Source: Paenibacillus sp. GM2 (GTDB lineage: Bacteria > Bacillota > Bacilli > Paenibacillales > Paenibacillaceae). Taken from it: 57,291 nt of DNA. The translations under genes were made by a program, and so were the position numbers. The notes under the pieces were generated by a model that saw only the letters and a list, made by a program, of their open reading frames with translations, was not told the DNA's origin and did not search any database. Positions 26,120 to 35,549 of this stretch are shown here, one piece after another (position 1 is the first letter of the stretch; each line of letters starts with the position of its first letter). The DNA is taken from assembly GCF_900069005.2 (NCBI RefSeq), contig NZ_LN831274.1, forward strand, positions 10,112 through 67,402, in the 5' to 3' direction.

Positions 26120-27417
26120 AGCCGTCTCAGCGCATTGCGATGCGCTTCAATGGTCAGCTCGATATCTTCATCTGTATGCACGCCCGAGATGAACATGCCT
26201 TCAAATTGAGATGGCGCAACATTAATTCCTTCCTCGGACAACGCCGCGAAGTAGCGGCGGAACAAATCGAGGTCACTCGTCTTAGCTGTCTCAAAGTTGG
26301 TGACTGCCTGATCCGTCAGGAATGGACACATCATTGAACCAACACGGTTGATCGTACAAGCCAGTCCGCGCTCCTTCGCATTGGCCGTAAAGCCTGCCTC
26401 CAATTTGGCCGACAAGTTCTCAAGACGATCATATACTTCTGGAGTCAAGAGCGACAAAGTCGTAAAGCCAGCGGTCATCGCCAGCGGATTACCGCTTAAT
26501 GTTCCCGCTTGATAGATAGGACCGGACGGAGCAATCTGTTCCATGATCTCCTTCTTGCCGCCATATGCGCCGACAGGCAAGCCGCCTCCGATGACTTTGC
26601 CCAGACAGGTTAAATCCGGTGTGATGCCGAAGCGACCTTGTGCACAGTTCAAGCCTACCCGAAATCCGGTCATCACTTCATCAAATATAAGCACGCTGCC
26701 ATACTCTGTCGTCAGACGACGCAGACCTTCAAGGAAGCCTGGCTGCGGCGGCACAACGCCCATATTGCCGGCTACCGGCTCAACAATGACACCCGCAATC
26801 TCTTCGCCAAAGCGCTTGAATGCCAACTCAACCGATTCCAGATCATTGTAAGGCACAGCGATCGTGTTGGAAGCCACCCCTTCGGGGACGCCGGGACTGT
26901 CCGGGAGGCCTAATGTAGCAACCCCGGAGCCAGCCTTGATCAGCAGACTATCCGCATGACCATGGTAAGAGCCTTCGAATTTCAAAATTTTGCTTCTGCC
27001 TGTATATCCCCGCGCTAGCCGGATAGCGCTCATCGTCGCTTCCGTACCTGAGTTAACCATCCGTACGATATCGATGGATGGCACGCGCTCTACAACCAGC
27101 TTCGCCATCTCCGTCTCCAGCAATGTAGGCATGCCAAAGCTCGTCCCCTTGGCAGCAGCCTCTTGAAGCGCCTTTACCACTTCAGGATGAGCATGGCCCA
27201 TAATGAGCGGTCCCCAGGAGCCTACATAGTCGATATAGCTGTTGCCGTCGATATCATATACTCTTGAACCGGAGGCATGCTCCGCATAGATCGGTGTTAA
27301 TCCGACGGACTTATAAGCCCGCACTGGACTATTTACACCTCCAGGCAAATATTGCTTCGCTTCCTCAAAAGCCGTAAAGGAACGTCCATCCTGCTTGCGT
27401 CCGAGCTTGTCATTCAT
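26116..27417 (-). CDS. hemL: Glutamate-1-semialdehyde 2,1-aminomutase
   Basis: 433-residue PLP enzyme converting glutamate-1-semialdehyde to 5-aminolevulinate, second step of the C5 haem pathway. It shows [35 protein letters not shown] and the PLP lysine region [17 protein letters not shown]. Start at 27417 (ATG, AGGAG 10 nt upstream); six further upstream codons are open but not needed. Fifth hem gene of the cluster, followed by rluA with a 4-nt overlap. Confidence 0.97.
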   Translation of the reverse strand: MNDKLGRKQDGRSFTAFEEAKQYLPGGVNSPVRAYKSVGLTPIYAEHASGSRVYDIDGNSYIDYVGSWGPLIMGHAHPEVVKALQEAAAKGTSFGMPTLLETEMAKLVVERVPSIDIVRMVNSGTEATMSAIRLARGYTGRSKILKFEGSYHGHADSLLIKAGSGVATLGLPDSPGVPEGVASNTIAVPYNDLESVELAFKRFGEEIAGVIVEPVAGNMGVVPPQPGFLEGLRRLTTEYGSVLIFDEVMTGFRVGLNCAQGRFGITPDLTCLGKVIGGGLPVGAYGGKKEIMEQIAPSGPIYQAGTLSGNPLAMTAGFTTLSLLTPEVYDRLENLSAKLEAGFTANAKERGLACTINRVGSMMCPFLTDQAVTNFETAKTSDLDLFRRYFAALSEEGINVAPSQFEGMFISGVHTDEDIELTIEAHRNALRRL

Positions 27418-27463
27418 TGCAGCTTCACTCCTCACCTTATTCGGTAGAATCTATTGAAACCAA

Positions 27464-28468
27464 TTATTTGCCTTCACGCAGCCAACGCGCAGCATCCTTG
27501 GCAAAATACGTAATGATAATATCCGCGCCTGCCCGCTTCATGCCAAGCAACATCTCCGTTACAATGGCGCGTTCGTTAATCCAGCCTTGCATGGCCGCAG
27601 CTTTTACAAGCGAGTATTCTCCACTGACATTGTAAGCGACAAGCGGCAGGTCAAATTGATCGCGAACGACACGAAGCACATCAAGGAAAGCCAGAGCCGG
27701 CTTCACCATCAGCATATCCGCTCCCTCCAGCACATCAGACTCGGCCTCGCGCAATGCTTCCCGAACATTAGCCGGGTCCATCTGATACGTCTTGCGGTCA
27801 CCGAACTGTGGAGCTGAATCAGCAGCCTCACGGAATGGACCGTAGAATGCGGAAGCATATTTCACGGAATATGCCATAATCGGCACCTGGCTGAAGCCAG
27901 CTTCATCCAATCCGGCGCGGATCGCTGCGACATAGCCGTCCATCATGTTAGATGGAGCGATAATGTCAGCTCCTGCCCCCGCTTGCGAGACCGCCGTGCG
28001 AACCAGCAATTCCAGCGATTCATCATTCAGCACATCGCCGCATACATGGCCGTCGCGCTCATACGTATGCACCATGCCGCAATGCCCGTGATCTGTGAAC
28101 TCGCATAAGCAAGTATCAGCCACAACAAGCAGATCCGGATACAGCGATTTGATCTTGCGCGTAGCCTGCTGCACGATGCCGTCCTCGGCATAGGCTCCCG
28201 AGCCCACACTGTCCTTGGACTCCGGTATACCGAACAGCAATACCGCACGGATTCCCAGTTCGGCAATTTCCTTAACCTCTTGCTCCAACGTATCCAGCGA
28301 AAATTGATAAACCCCAGGCATTGAGGTTATTTCTTTCTTAATGCCGCTGCCAGGAACGACAAAGATCGGTTGAATGAAATCATCCACAGTTAATACCGTC
28401 TCACGCACGAGGCCACGAATGCCCGCAGATTGACGCAAACGGCGATGTCTTACAATTGGAAAAGCCAT
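27464..28468 (-). CDS. hemB: Delta-aminolevulinic acid dehydratase (porphobilinogen synthase)
   Basis: 334 residues. Condenses two 5-aminolevulinates to porphobilinogen. Both active-site lysines are visible ([13 protein letters not shown] and [13 protein letters not shown]), and the [12 protein letters not shown] cysteine triplet indicates the zinc-dependent type. AGGAGG precedes the ATG. 46 nt to hemL, 29 nt after cobA-hemD. Confidence 0.97.
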   Translation of the reverse strand: MAFPIVRHRRLRQSAGIRGLVRETVLTVDDFIQPIFVVPGSGIKKEITSMPGVYQFSLDTLEQEVKEIAELGIRAVLLFGIPESKDSVGSGAYAEDGIVQQATRKIKSLYPDLLVVADTCLCEFTDHGHCGMVHTYERDGHVCGDVLNDESLELLVRTAVSQAGAGADIIAPSNMMDGYVAAIRAGLDEAGFSQVPIMAYSVKYASAFYGPFREAADSAPQFGDRKTYQMDPANVREALREAESDVLEGADMLMVKPALAFLDVLRVVRDQFDLPLVAYNVSGEYSLVKAAAMQGWINERAIVTEMLLGMKRAGADIIITYFAKDAARWLREGK

Positions 28469-28497
28469 ATATAATTCCTCCTAGTTCTATAAGATGG

Positions 28498-30054
28498 TTA
28501 ACGGTTGTATAAATTTTGAGCTTGCTTCCAGGCACATAACCCGGTCACCAGACTTGGAATCGTGGACTCCTCAGCGGTCACCGCCACGTTTAATCCAGCT
28601 TGCTCTGCCGTCTTTGCAGTAACTGGACCGATACAGCAAATTGCAGCGCCTGCAAGGGCCTGAACAGGGTCAGGCACCCCCATCCTGCTCAAAGCCGACA
28701 GCAAATTGGTCACCGTCGACGAGCTGGTAAAGGTAACGGCATGAATTCCGCCCTGCTCCAGCAGCTTAAGCAATTCATCGTCTTCATCCGCGGTTGGTAC
28801 CGTCTCATACATAACCGCATCCGTCACGTTAAGTCCTCTGTTCTGAAGCACCTCAGCCAGCCAGGAGCGCGCCAGATTGCCACGGGCAAGAAGCACTTTC
28901 TGACCGGCCAGCAATTGCTGATCAAAAGCTTCGAACAAACCTTCAGCCTGAAAATGGCCAGGCAGCTCCTCAGCAGCAATTCCGTAACGGCGCAGCGCTT
29001 CCTTGGTCGCTGGACCCACCGCGGCAATGCGGGCGGCGTGCAATGCGCGAATGTCTTTCCCAAGTCTGTCCAGATGCCTGAAGAAATACTCTACCCCATT
29101 GACGCTTGTGAAGAATACCCAATCATACTGCTCCAGATCCTCCAGATCCTTAGCCGTTGCATGTAAATATTCCGGATTCGGCATCACCGTCTCAATGACC
29201 GGGAATTCATAGGTTTCTCCGCCCAGCTCCTCGATTTGCTTCACTAATTCGCTTGCTTGGGAGCGGGAACGGGTGACCAGGAACCTCGCGCCGAACAGAG
29301 GCATATCCTCGGCCCACTTCAGCAGCTCGCGCTGCCGGACCGCCTCGCCGACGACGATTACAGCGGGTGATTCAAATTTCGCCGCCAGTACCTTCTGTTC
29401 GATATCTTCCAGCGTGCCGATCAAAACGGCCTGCTCCGCGCGGGTCCCCCAGCGAATAAGAGCCACCGGCGTCTCCGGCGGTCTGCCGTGGTTGATTAGC
29501 TGTGCGGATATATGGCCGATTTTGGCCAGTCCCATCATAAAGACGAGCGTCCCCGTAGCCTGGGTCAGCTTGGCCCAATCAATCGATAGGTCCAGCTTGT
29601 CTTGGCTCTCATGCCCGGTAATGATCGATAAGGATGAGGCAATATCTCGGTGGGTAACGGGAATACCAGCATATGCAGGGACAGCAATTGCCGCGGTTAT
29701 GCCCGGAACAATCTCATACGGAATCCGGTGTTGCCGCAGCAGTCCGGCTTCTTCACCAACGCGGCCAAAGATCGTCGGGTCTCCGCCCTTGAGACGAACG
29801 ACGATCTTGCCCGACAGCGCGAGATCAACAAGCAGTTGATTAATTTCCTCCTGCTTCATCGTGTGTCGATTCACCGTCTTGCCTACATAAATCTTCTCGG
29901 CGCCGCGCTTCGCCCGGGTCAAGAGGCTCGGATTGGCCAGTCGATCATATACGACTGCGTCCGCTTTTTCCAGGCACTCCAGCCCCTTCAGCGTAATTAA
30001 GCGCGCATCGCCTGGGCCTGCGCCAACTAAATATACTTTACCAGCTCCAGCCAC
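28498..30054 (-). CDS. cobA-hemD: Fused uroporphyrinogen-III C-methyltransferase / uroporphyrinogen-III synthase
   Basis: About 518 residues. The N-terminal half is a SUMT methylase (KVYLVGAGPGDARLITLKG, VVRLKGGDPTIFGR, IPVTHRDIASSLSIITGH) making precorrin-2; from about residue 255 a HemD domain follows (ARFLVTRSRSQASELVKQIE to VTFTSSSTVTNLLSAL). So one chain makes uroporphyrinogen III and can divert it to sirohaem. Such fusions are common in Paenibacillus; B. subtilis has separate genes. Start taken at GTG 30054, just after the hemC stop and before KVYLVG; a start at 30096 would overlap hemC by 35 nt. Confidence 0.94.
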   Translation of the reverse strand: MAGAGKVYLVGAGPGDARLITLKGLECLEKADAVVYDRLANPSLLTRAKRGAEKIYVGKTVNRHTMKQEEINQLLVDLALSGKIVVRLKGGDPTIFGRVGEEAGLLRQHRIPYEIVPGITAAIAVPAYAGIPVTHRDIASSLSIITGHESQDKLDLSIDWAKLTQATGTLVFMMGLAKIGHISAQLINHGRPPETPVALIRWGTRAEQAVLIGTLEDIEQKVLAAKFESPAVIVVGEAVRQRELLKWAEDMPLFGARFLVTRSRSQASELVKQIEELGGETYEFPVIETVMPNPEYLHATAKDLEDLEQYDWVFFTSVNGVEYFFRHLDRLGKDIRALHAARIAAVGPATKEALRRYGIAAEELPGHFQAEGLFEAFDQQLLAGQKVLLARGNLARSWLAEVLQNRGLNVTDAVMYETVPTADEDDELLKLLEQGGIHAVTFTSSSTVTNLLSALSRMGVPDPVQALAGAAICCIGPVTAKTAEQAGLNVAVTAEESTIPSLVTGLCAWKQAQNLYNR

Positions 30055-30061
30055 TTCTCCA

Positions 30062-31027
30062 TCACTCCCTGACCGCAGCCAATATTCGATCTGCACCTTG
30101 TGAAATCAATTTCTGTGCTACATCTTCCCCAAGCTGAACCGGGTCGTCTCCGGTAAGGCTTTCTTTTAGAATCAGGCTTCCGTCAGGCGCACCGACCATT
30201 CCAGTCAGAGTAATCGATCCTGTTCCCGGGCCAGCCGCCTTACCATCAGCCGCTCCATTCCACACTGCAAAGGCTCCAATCGGTACCTGGCAGCCGCCGT
30301 TCAATACAGCGAGGAAGCGCCGTTCCGCAGTAACGGTAAGGGAAGTCAGGCGATCGTTATACAAAGACAACAGAGCTTTAAGTTCCTCATCATCTTCACG
30401 GCACTCTAGTCCAAGAGCTCCTTGTCCAACCGCCGGAAGACAGATATCAACCGGCAGCAATGATGAAATCCGATCTTCCCAGCCCATCCGTGTGAGCCCG
30501 GCCGCTGCTAGAATAATCGCGTCGAAACCTTCTGTCCCCAGCTTGCGCAGACGGGAATCAATATTTCCACGAATCGACTCCAGCTGTAAATCGGGGCGCT
30601 TCGCACGAAGCTGACTGGAACGACGCAAGCTGCTAGTACCTACCTTAGCGCCATGTGGCAGTTCCTCCAGGGAGAGCCCCTCTTTGGAGATTAATGCATC
30701 CCTGGGTTCAACCCGCTGCGGAATGGCCCCATTGATGAGCCCCTCCGGCAGCTCGGAAGGCATATCCTTCATGCTATGTACCGCTAAGTCAATCTCCTTC
30801 TCGAGCATAGCCTGCTCGATCTCTTTGACAAATAAGCCTTTACCGCCTACTTTGGACAGAGTCACATCTAAAATACGGTCACCCTTCGTCACGATCTTGC
30901 GAATTTCAAACTGGAACGGGAGCCCATGCTGCGCGCAGAGCTTCTCCAAGGCACCGATAACCTGTCCCGTCTGGGTTAGAGCTAATTGGCTTTGTCTTGT
31001 TCCGACAACTATCGTACGCTTCGTCAT
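30062..31027 (-). CDS. hemC: Porphobilinogen deaminase (hydroxymethylbilane synthase)
   Basis: 321 residues. Polymerises four porphobilinogens. It has [17 protein letters not shown] at the N-terminus, the substrate-binding [13 protein letters not shown] and [11 protein letters not shown], and the dipyrromethane cofactor cysteine in [12 protein letters not shown]. Three nt after the SirC-like gene and 7 nt before the cobA-hemD start, so co-transcribed. Confidence 0.97.
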   Translation of the reverse strand: MTKRTIVVGTRQSQLALTQTGQVIGALEKLCAQHGLPFQFEIRKIVTKGDRILDVTLSKVGGKGLFVKEIEQAMLEKEIDLAVHSMKDMPSELPEGLINGAIPQRVEPRDALISKEGLSLEELPHGAKVGTSSLRRSSQLRAKRPDLQLESIRGNIDSRLRKLGTEGFDAIILAAAGLTRMGWEDRISSLLPVDICLPAVGQGALGLECREDDEELKALLSLYNDRLTSLTVTAERRFLAVLNGGCQVPIGAFAVWNGAADGKAAGPGTGSITLTGMVGAPDGSLILKESLTGDDPVQLGEDVAQKLISQGADRILAAVRE

Positions 31028-31030
31028 TCC

Positions 31031-31678
31031 CTACTCCTCCTGCTGAACATTTATCCAAGACAACAGTTCTTCCTCACTGCTTAGCGAAAAATCACCGGTC
31101 CTTATTCCCTTCAAAACATCGATCGTAGCCAACTTCTGAAATAATCGCTTCCTTTGAGCGACATCAATCACTCGCCTCTTAATCACCAGTCTGGCCCATG
31201 ACAAAAAACGGATATACTCCTCGTACTCATCTCCGAACTGCTCTTCGATCTCGGCGCTTATTCTCTTGGCCGCCTCTGGCGCCGCACCGGAAGTAGATAC
31301 AGCAACGATCAGTTCTCCTCGCCTGAAGGAGCTAGGCGTAATAAATGATCCCCGGGCACCTTCCCCAGCGTGGTTAACCATAATTCCCAGCTTATGGGCT
31401 TCAGCGGCAACCTGATCGTTAACAGACAATTGATCCGTTACGGCAAAAACCATAAAAGCTCCCTGCAAGTCACCTTGCTTATAACAGCGCGCATTCCAGC
31501 TAATCTGCCCTTGTTGCCAAGCTCGAAGAAGCTTAGGGGTTAGCTTAGGGCTGATGACCTGGATCTCGGCTTCAGCGGGCTGTAGTGCCGCCACCTTCCG
31601 CTCTGCAACAAGCCCTCCGCCCACCAGAATACATTTGCGGCCTTGAAGATCAAGCATAACAGGGACATAATGCGTCAT
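31031..31678 (-). CDS. Precorrin-2 dehydrogenase, SirC/Met8 N-domain type
   Basis: 215 residues. The NAD-binding motif LVGGGLVAERKVAAL opens the protein and GARGSFITPSSFRRGELIVA is the family's conserved core; it oxidises precorrin-2 to sirohydrochlorin. It lacks a methylase or ferrochelatase domain. With the SUMT half of cobA-hemD next door it would complete the first steps to sirohaem. ATG at 31678 with GGGAG upstream is preferred over the longer frame. The place is where B. subtilis has hemX. Confidence 0.92.
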   Translation of the reverse strand: MTHYVPVMLDLQGRKCILVGGGLVAERKVAALQPAEAEIQVISPKLTPKLLRAWQQGQISWNARCYKQGDLQGAFMVFAVTDQLSVNDQVAAEAHKLGIMVNHAGEGARGSFITPSSFRRGELIVAVSTSGAAPEAAKRISAEIEEQFGDEYEEYIRFLSWARLVIKRRVIDVAQRKRLFQKLATIDVLKGIRTGDFSLSSEEELLSWINVQQEE

Positions 31679-32257
31679 CCAACACCCACTCCCGAGTCCG
31701 CTTTTAACAAGCCAATCAATAGTCGAGTTCAGTTTTTTTGAACTCGCAACGTAAAATATAATAATGAGTATAGGATACCCTACCCTGTCGTATTTTGCCA
31801 TCGAGCTTTTGAGTACGAAGACTCAACCTGTAAATGTTCTTTAATAAAAAAACAAGCCCCGTTGCCGATCCGCCTGACCTTCCTGCCTGCAAATGGTGCG
31901 GTGGCAATCAGAATCAAAGCAGTGGCCTCAGGGCATAGCATTCTTTAAGAGGTTATTTAACAAGTTCCCCTCTGATCACGAAGCAGCACGGGCAGCTTGA
32001 TCAACCGTTGAGTCTTGAATTCAGCCGAGCTACAAGCTAAGCGAATACTAACGAGGTCATGTTTATCCCAAAAACATCTCAGGTACTCATGTTGCTGCTA
32101 CAAACACAGGTCTACGAAGCCGTTTTTCATAAAAACGTATCGCGCCTTATCCCTGGCTTCAAGCAACTGAAGGGTTTTGGAGAAACGCGCATCAGAACCA
32201 TATGCTTCCGTGCTGAAATAAGACTTTCTAGATACAAACTTTAAACGGATAAAATAT
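31679..32257. other. Gap between hemA and the SirC-like gene; no hemX
   Basis: No gene is supported. Contents on the minus strand: from about 32230 to 31955, sequence related to the dispersed element (ACGTAT...CCTGGCTTCA; GATCACGAAG near 31973); then GCCACTG (31920-31926), GGAAGG (31878-31883) and GTCAGGCGGATCGGC (31864-31878), followed by a T run (31846-31852). The pair TTGCCACCGC / GCGGATCGGCAA can form a stem before the T run, so it may be a terminator. Confidence 0.5.
31845..31909 (-). terminator. Possible terminator or attenuator between hemA and sirC
   Basis: The minus-strand stem TTGCCACCGC / GCGGATCGGCAA (one bulge) with a loop of about 25 nt is followed by CGGGGCTTGTTTTTTT. The loop is long, so termination is uncertain. 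Confidence 0.45.
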
Positions 32258-33649
32258 TCAGACCGAAGCCTTCATCATCGGAACAGGCACCTTATCCGGA
32301 CTAACTTCCACGCCAACTGCAATCGGCTCCGGAACCGGGGCTTCCACAGCCAACGCCTCCATAGATGCGCTCTGCTCCTCAAGCTGCTCCTCCAGAGCAA
32401 ATATCTTGGTAAACATATCCAGCGCCGCCAGACCGTTCTCCTCCCCGCTCATTTCCTTGATCCGTTTAATTGGATCATGCATCATCTGATTCACGATGCT
32501 CTTCGTTAGACGGGCAATTACTTTGCGTTCCCGTTCACCCAGGTCAGGCAGCTTGTTGAACAAGCTGTCCAATGTGCTTGCATGAATCGCAGACGATTTC
32601 TCTTGCAGCGCTCGAATAACAGGCTGAACGCCCAGGGTTTGCAACCAGCCGGTAAAAGCAGCAATCTCCTCTTCGATCATCCGCTCGATAAGGATGGCCT
32701 CTCCGCGGCGCATTTCCATATTGCTCTCAACGATTCCCTCCAGATCATCAATATCATAGAGGAACACATTCGGAAGCTCGCCAATCGACGGCTCGATATC
32801 ACGCGGTACAGCAATATCAATAATGAACAACGGACGATCCGGACGAAGCCCCATGCTCTTGGTTACCTGCGCGGAAGTAAGCACATATCCTTCTGCCCCG
32901 GTGGAGCTGATCAGAATATCCACTTCAGATAGTCGCCGCATCGCCTCCTGCATTGTGCATGGCGTTCCGTCAAACTTACTAGCCAGCTCTTGCGCCCGAG
33001 TAAAGGTTCGGTTTGCAACGAGCACCTCTTCCGTTCCCCCGCCGCTTAAATGCTTCGCTGTCAATTCGCTCATTTTTCCGGCGCCAAGGATCAGAACCCG
33101 CTTCCCGGAGAAGCTGCCAAATACACGCTTGCCGAGCTCCACAGCCGCATAGCTAATCGAGACCGCACTCTCGCCAATCGCCGTCTCTGAATGAGCACGT
33201 TTACTAAGAGTAATCGCTTGTTTGAACAACATATTAAACCATTTACCGGTAGCCTTCTCCCCTTGTGCAAGCAAAAACGCACTGCGTACCTGGCCAAGAA
33301 TTTGCGTCTCCCCAAGCACCATGGAATCCAGCCCGCTGGCTACCCTGAACAAATGACGAACCGCTTGCTCCTCTTCATACATATATAAATGCTTGGTAAA
33401 TTCCTCGCGTGGAATACCAAACCATTTCTCCATAAAACTACGGATATAATATCCGCACATATGCAGCCGATCAACAACTACATAGATTTCCGTGCGGTTG
33501 CAGGTCGCAAGAATTACTCCTTCCATCACACTTTTGGTACGTGTTAATTCCAGCAGCGCCTGCGGCATATCCTGTTCTGAAAATGCAAAACGTTCTCTGA
33601 CCTCCACAGGTGCCGTCCGATAATTTAGTCCGACAACGACAATGTGCAT
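32258..33649 (-). CDS. hemA: Glutamyl-tRNA reductase
   Basis: 463 residues. Reduces glutamyl-tRNA to glutamate-1-semialdehyde, the first and regulated step of haem synthesis. The nucleophilic Cys is in LATCNRTEIYVVV, the NADPH fold is LILGAGKMSELTAKHL, and the C-terminal dimerisation helix follows. It is first of the hem genes in transcription direction, but a 579-nt gap separates it from the rest. GGCAGGTGAAC precedes the ATG. The Val/Pro/Glu-rich tail (about 430-463) is longer than in B. subtilis. Confidence 0.97.
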   Translation of the reverse strand: MHIVVVGLNYRTAPVEVRERFAFSEQDMPQALLELTRTKSVMEGVILATCNRTEIYVVVDRLHMCGYYIRSFMEKWFGIPREEFTKHLYMYEEEQAVRHLFRVASGLDSMVLGETQILGQVRSAFLLAQGEKATGKWFNMLFKQAITLSKRAHSETAIGESAVSISYAAVELGKRVFGSFSGKRVLILGAGKMSELTAKHLSGGGTEEVLVANRTFTRAQELASKFDGTPCTMQEAMRRLSEVDILISSTGAEGYVLTSAQVTKSMGLRPDRPLFIIDIAVPRDIEPSIGELPNVFLYDIDDLEGIVESNMEMRRGEAILIERMIEEEIAAFTGWLQTLGVQPVIRALQEKSSAIHASTLDSLFNKLPDLGERERKVIARLTKSIVNQMMHDPIKRIKEMSGEENGLAALDMFTKIFALEEQLEEQSASMEALAVEAPVPEPIAVGVEVSPDKVPVPMMKASV

Positions 33650-33684
33650 AGAAGTTCACCTGCCTCCACAAGACTTAAGAGGAT

Positions 33685-33850
33685 ATTCAAAAGGTCCACT
33701 TGGATCTTAAAGTGAATCATGAAATAACTCGGCATCGAGGTTTGAATTTATCGGGATTTCTGTTGCTCATGTACCCAAAAGGTACGTTCCACTTCTCAGT
33801 CCCAGCTTCCTTTAACCCTCTCGGTGCTGTTAAATCGACCTTTTTGAACT
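33685..33850. repeat. GTTCAAAAAGT-type element upstream of hemA
   Basis: Begins ATTCAAAAGGTC (33685) and ends GACCTTTTTGAACT (33837-33850), 166 bp. The inside carries TTCTCAGTCCCAGCTTC, similar to the stretch near 2535-2560. The hemA promoter was not identified; nothing else is seen in 33650-33961. Confidence 0.6.
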
Positions 33851-33961
33851 CCTACCTAAAGCATGATTCCAACACAAACAATGTTAATTATATCACAGGG
33901 CCAGTCTGTTACTCGGCAAAAAAAGCAGAGATTTTTGAATTATTTATGAATTTCCACAAAT

Positions 33962-33996
33962 AAACAAATAACCATGGAAATGTCCCATGGTTATTC
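33962..33996 (-). terminator. Terminator after speD
   Basis: Minus-strand stem AATAACCATGG / CCATGGTTATT followed by TGTTT. It lies about 45 nt after the speD stop. Confidence 0.82.
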
Positions 33997-34042
33997 TATA
34001 TTTCCCATTTCTAGCTTTTATAGAACAGGATTAAATTTATCT

Positions 34043-34441
34043 TTAGACGAATTCTACTTTATTGATCTCAGGTGTGGCTACTTCCATCTCGCCCATGCCG
34101 CGAACCAATTTCTTGGCAAAGGTCTTCTCCGGCTTCAAAACGGACACCAGGTAATCGACAGCTAATTGTGGATCAACCCATTCACCACAAGTGTAACAAT
34201 CAATTGCAGCAAACCCTCTCTCAGGATACGTGTGAATCGAGAGATGGCTCTCCGACAGTAATACAAGTACTGTAGCACCTTGAGGCTCGAACTGCCTGGA
34301 TTGCATGGATAACACGGTAGCACCGCAAGCTTCGGCTGCTTCCACCATATACTCCTGAAGAAGCTCAGCATTATTCAGCAACTCAAAATCTACTCCCCAA
34401 GTATCAACAGCAACGTGTCTTCCGAAAGTTGAATAATCCAT
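34043..34441 (-). CDS. speD: S-adenosylmethionine decarboxylase proenzyme
   Basis: 132-residue prokaryotic-type AdoMetDC. The autocleavage site is in LSESHLSIHTYPE, where the Ser after SE becomes the pyruvoyl cofactor, and the catalytic Cys is in AIDCYTCGEW. It supplies decarboxylated SAM for spermidine. Single gene with its own promoter, a leader of about 140 nt and a terminator. GGAAGGGGGAACCGGAAG precedes the ATG. Confidence 0.96.
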   Translation of the reverse strand: MDYSTFGRHVAVDTWGVDFELLNNAELLQEYMVEAAEACGATVLSMQSRQFEPQGATVLVLLSESHLSIHTYPERGFAAIDCYTCGEWVDPQLAVDYLVSVLKPEKTFAKKLVRGMGEMEVATPEINKVEFV

Positions 34442-34493
34442 CTTCCGGTTCCCCCTTCCTAGGAATAAAATGTTTGAAAAAATTTCATCCGCT

Positions 34494-34568
34494 AGGACCT
34501 ACGTCATTCACTGCTCGAGGGAAAAATGTCTCGCAACATCTCCATGTCCTGAGTGAATCCTGGTTCCT
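34494..34568 (-). promoter_or_regulatory. Long hairpin in the speD leader
   Basis: ATTCACT (34506-34512) pairs with AGTGAAT (34552-34558); AGGACC (34494-34499) can pair with GGTTCCT (34562-34568) around it, and CGAG/CTCG inside it. It lies between the inferred promoter and the ribosome site. A regulatory role is possible but unproven. Confidence 0.45.
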
Positions 34569-34589
34569 ATATTGTTTTCAACGAGATTA

Positions 34590-34618
34590 AAAATAACATC
34601 TATTGTAGACAATTGCAA
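34590..34618 (-). promoter_or_regulatory. Candidate speD promoter
   Basis: Minus strand: -35 TTGCAA (34613-34618), 17-bp spacer, -10 TATTTT (34590-34595). The -35 fits well, the -10 less well. Apart from this, the leader hairpin and the terminator at 34655-34684, nothing is seen in 34442-34756. Confidence 0.45.
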
Positions 34619-34654
34619 CACTTTTTTTTACAGCTGTGCCCAGTTCATGCCAGC

Positions 34655-34684
34655 AAAAAGGCTACCCTAACTAAAGGGTAGCCT
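34655..34684 (-). terminator. Terminator after the unrecognised gene at 34757
   Basis: Minus-strand stem AGGCTACCC / GGGTAGCCT followed by TTTTTGC. Confidence 0.9.
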
Positions 34685-34756
34685 ACAATAGTAATTTATG
34701 TGATTGCAGTTCTGTTGGTGACTAGGTCAAAAAGATGATCCTACCCCTTGAAAGCT

Positions 34757-35344
34757 CTAGGCTTCCAGGACGAACAATCGACGTGAATGCTCGCGAAGCT
34801 GATCGTCAATTTGATTAACCACCACGGGATCATTCGCTGCAAAACGCGAATCAAGCAAAGCATTGATGCTCTCTTGAATACCACTGATCTCCTGCTCCAC
34901 ATCATTGTTGTGGTACAGTCGCTGCAGCCTACCCGCCGTATCCTTATGCTCGAACACGAGCTTATAAGAGTCCCGGGAATATTCCACGATCTTGCGAACG
35001 CGGCCTTCCTGATAATAATACATCATCATGAATCCACTATATACTCTGGTTACCAGGCCAGAACCTTTGAAAGCAGAGAACAAAAGTCTCATTACGTTCG
35101 TTAAATGTGGTTGTTCCAAGCGGAAAGACAGTTCACAGACATAATAACCGTCCCTACGGTCAAAAGGCAAACAGACTTCTTCACCCCCGTCATCCTCAAG
35201 TACAACCTCGTGGCTTCCGTTCTCAAGCACTTTCACTTTCTGACGGACATGGGGATCATAAACCTTATGAACAAACTGTGACATCTGAGCTTCTGACAAA
35301 CGCAAACTGGCATTGACATATTCTGTGGCTAACCGCTGAGCCAT
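34757..35344 (-). CDS. Unrecognised 195-residue protein, conserved-looking
   Basis: I do not recognise a characterised family. The protein is soluble with no signal peptide. It starts MAQRLATEYVNASLRLSEAQ, has a middle region rich in beta-type segments (DGYYVCELSFRLEQPH, GLVTRVYSGFMMMYYYQEG, RVRKIVEYSRDSYKLVFEH) and ends in a helical stretch (EQEISGIQESINALLDSRFA ... DDQLREHSRRLFVLEA). Its place between speD and ysxC, its codon use like its neighbours and its own terminator argue that it is real. In B. subtilis ysxD sits near this place but is a different membrane-type protein. I recall weakly supported database names for such proteins that I would not trust. Confidence 0.8.
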   Translation of the reverse strand: MAQRLATEYVNASLRLSEAQMSQFVHKVYDPHVRQKVKVLENGSHEVVLEDDGGEEVCLPFDRRDGYYVCELSFRLEQPHLTNVMRLLFSAFKGSGLVTRVYSGFMMMYYYQEGRVRKIVEYSRDSYKLVFEHKDTAGRLQRLYHNNDVEQEISGIQESINALLDSRFAANDPVVVNQIDDQLREHSRRLFVLEA

Positions 35345-35549
35345 AAAAATCTCCTCAATTCTTTTAACGATTATAATAATTATACACTACTCGTTGAAGA
35401 ATTTGCTCAGCTATTAAACCGTGAATTCCAGCCATTTTTCAGAAAAAAACGGAATAAGCAGTTTTTTACTGCAAAAATCCCCCAGCATTCTCACTTTCCT
35501 ACCGAGTGTTCTCCGAATCCCTTCTTAATCCGTTGAAAACGGCTTTCGT

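Noticed and set aside
31031..31801. Longer SirC-like protein starting at 31801
   Set aside because: The extra 41 residues have no family match; GGGAG upstream of ATG 31678 and the expected N-terminus MTHYVPVMLDLQG support the shorter form.
31679..32257. Remnant of hemX between hemA and the SirC-like gene
   Set aside because: No run of hydrophobic codons like a CcsA/HemX protein is seen in the minus-strand frames; repeat-like DNA fills the gap.
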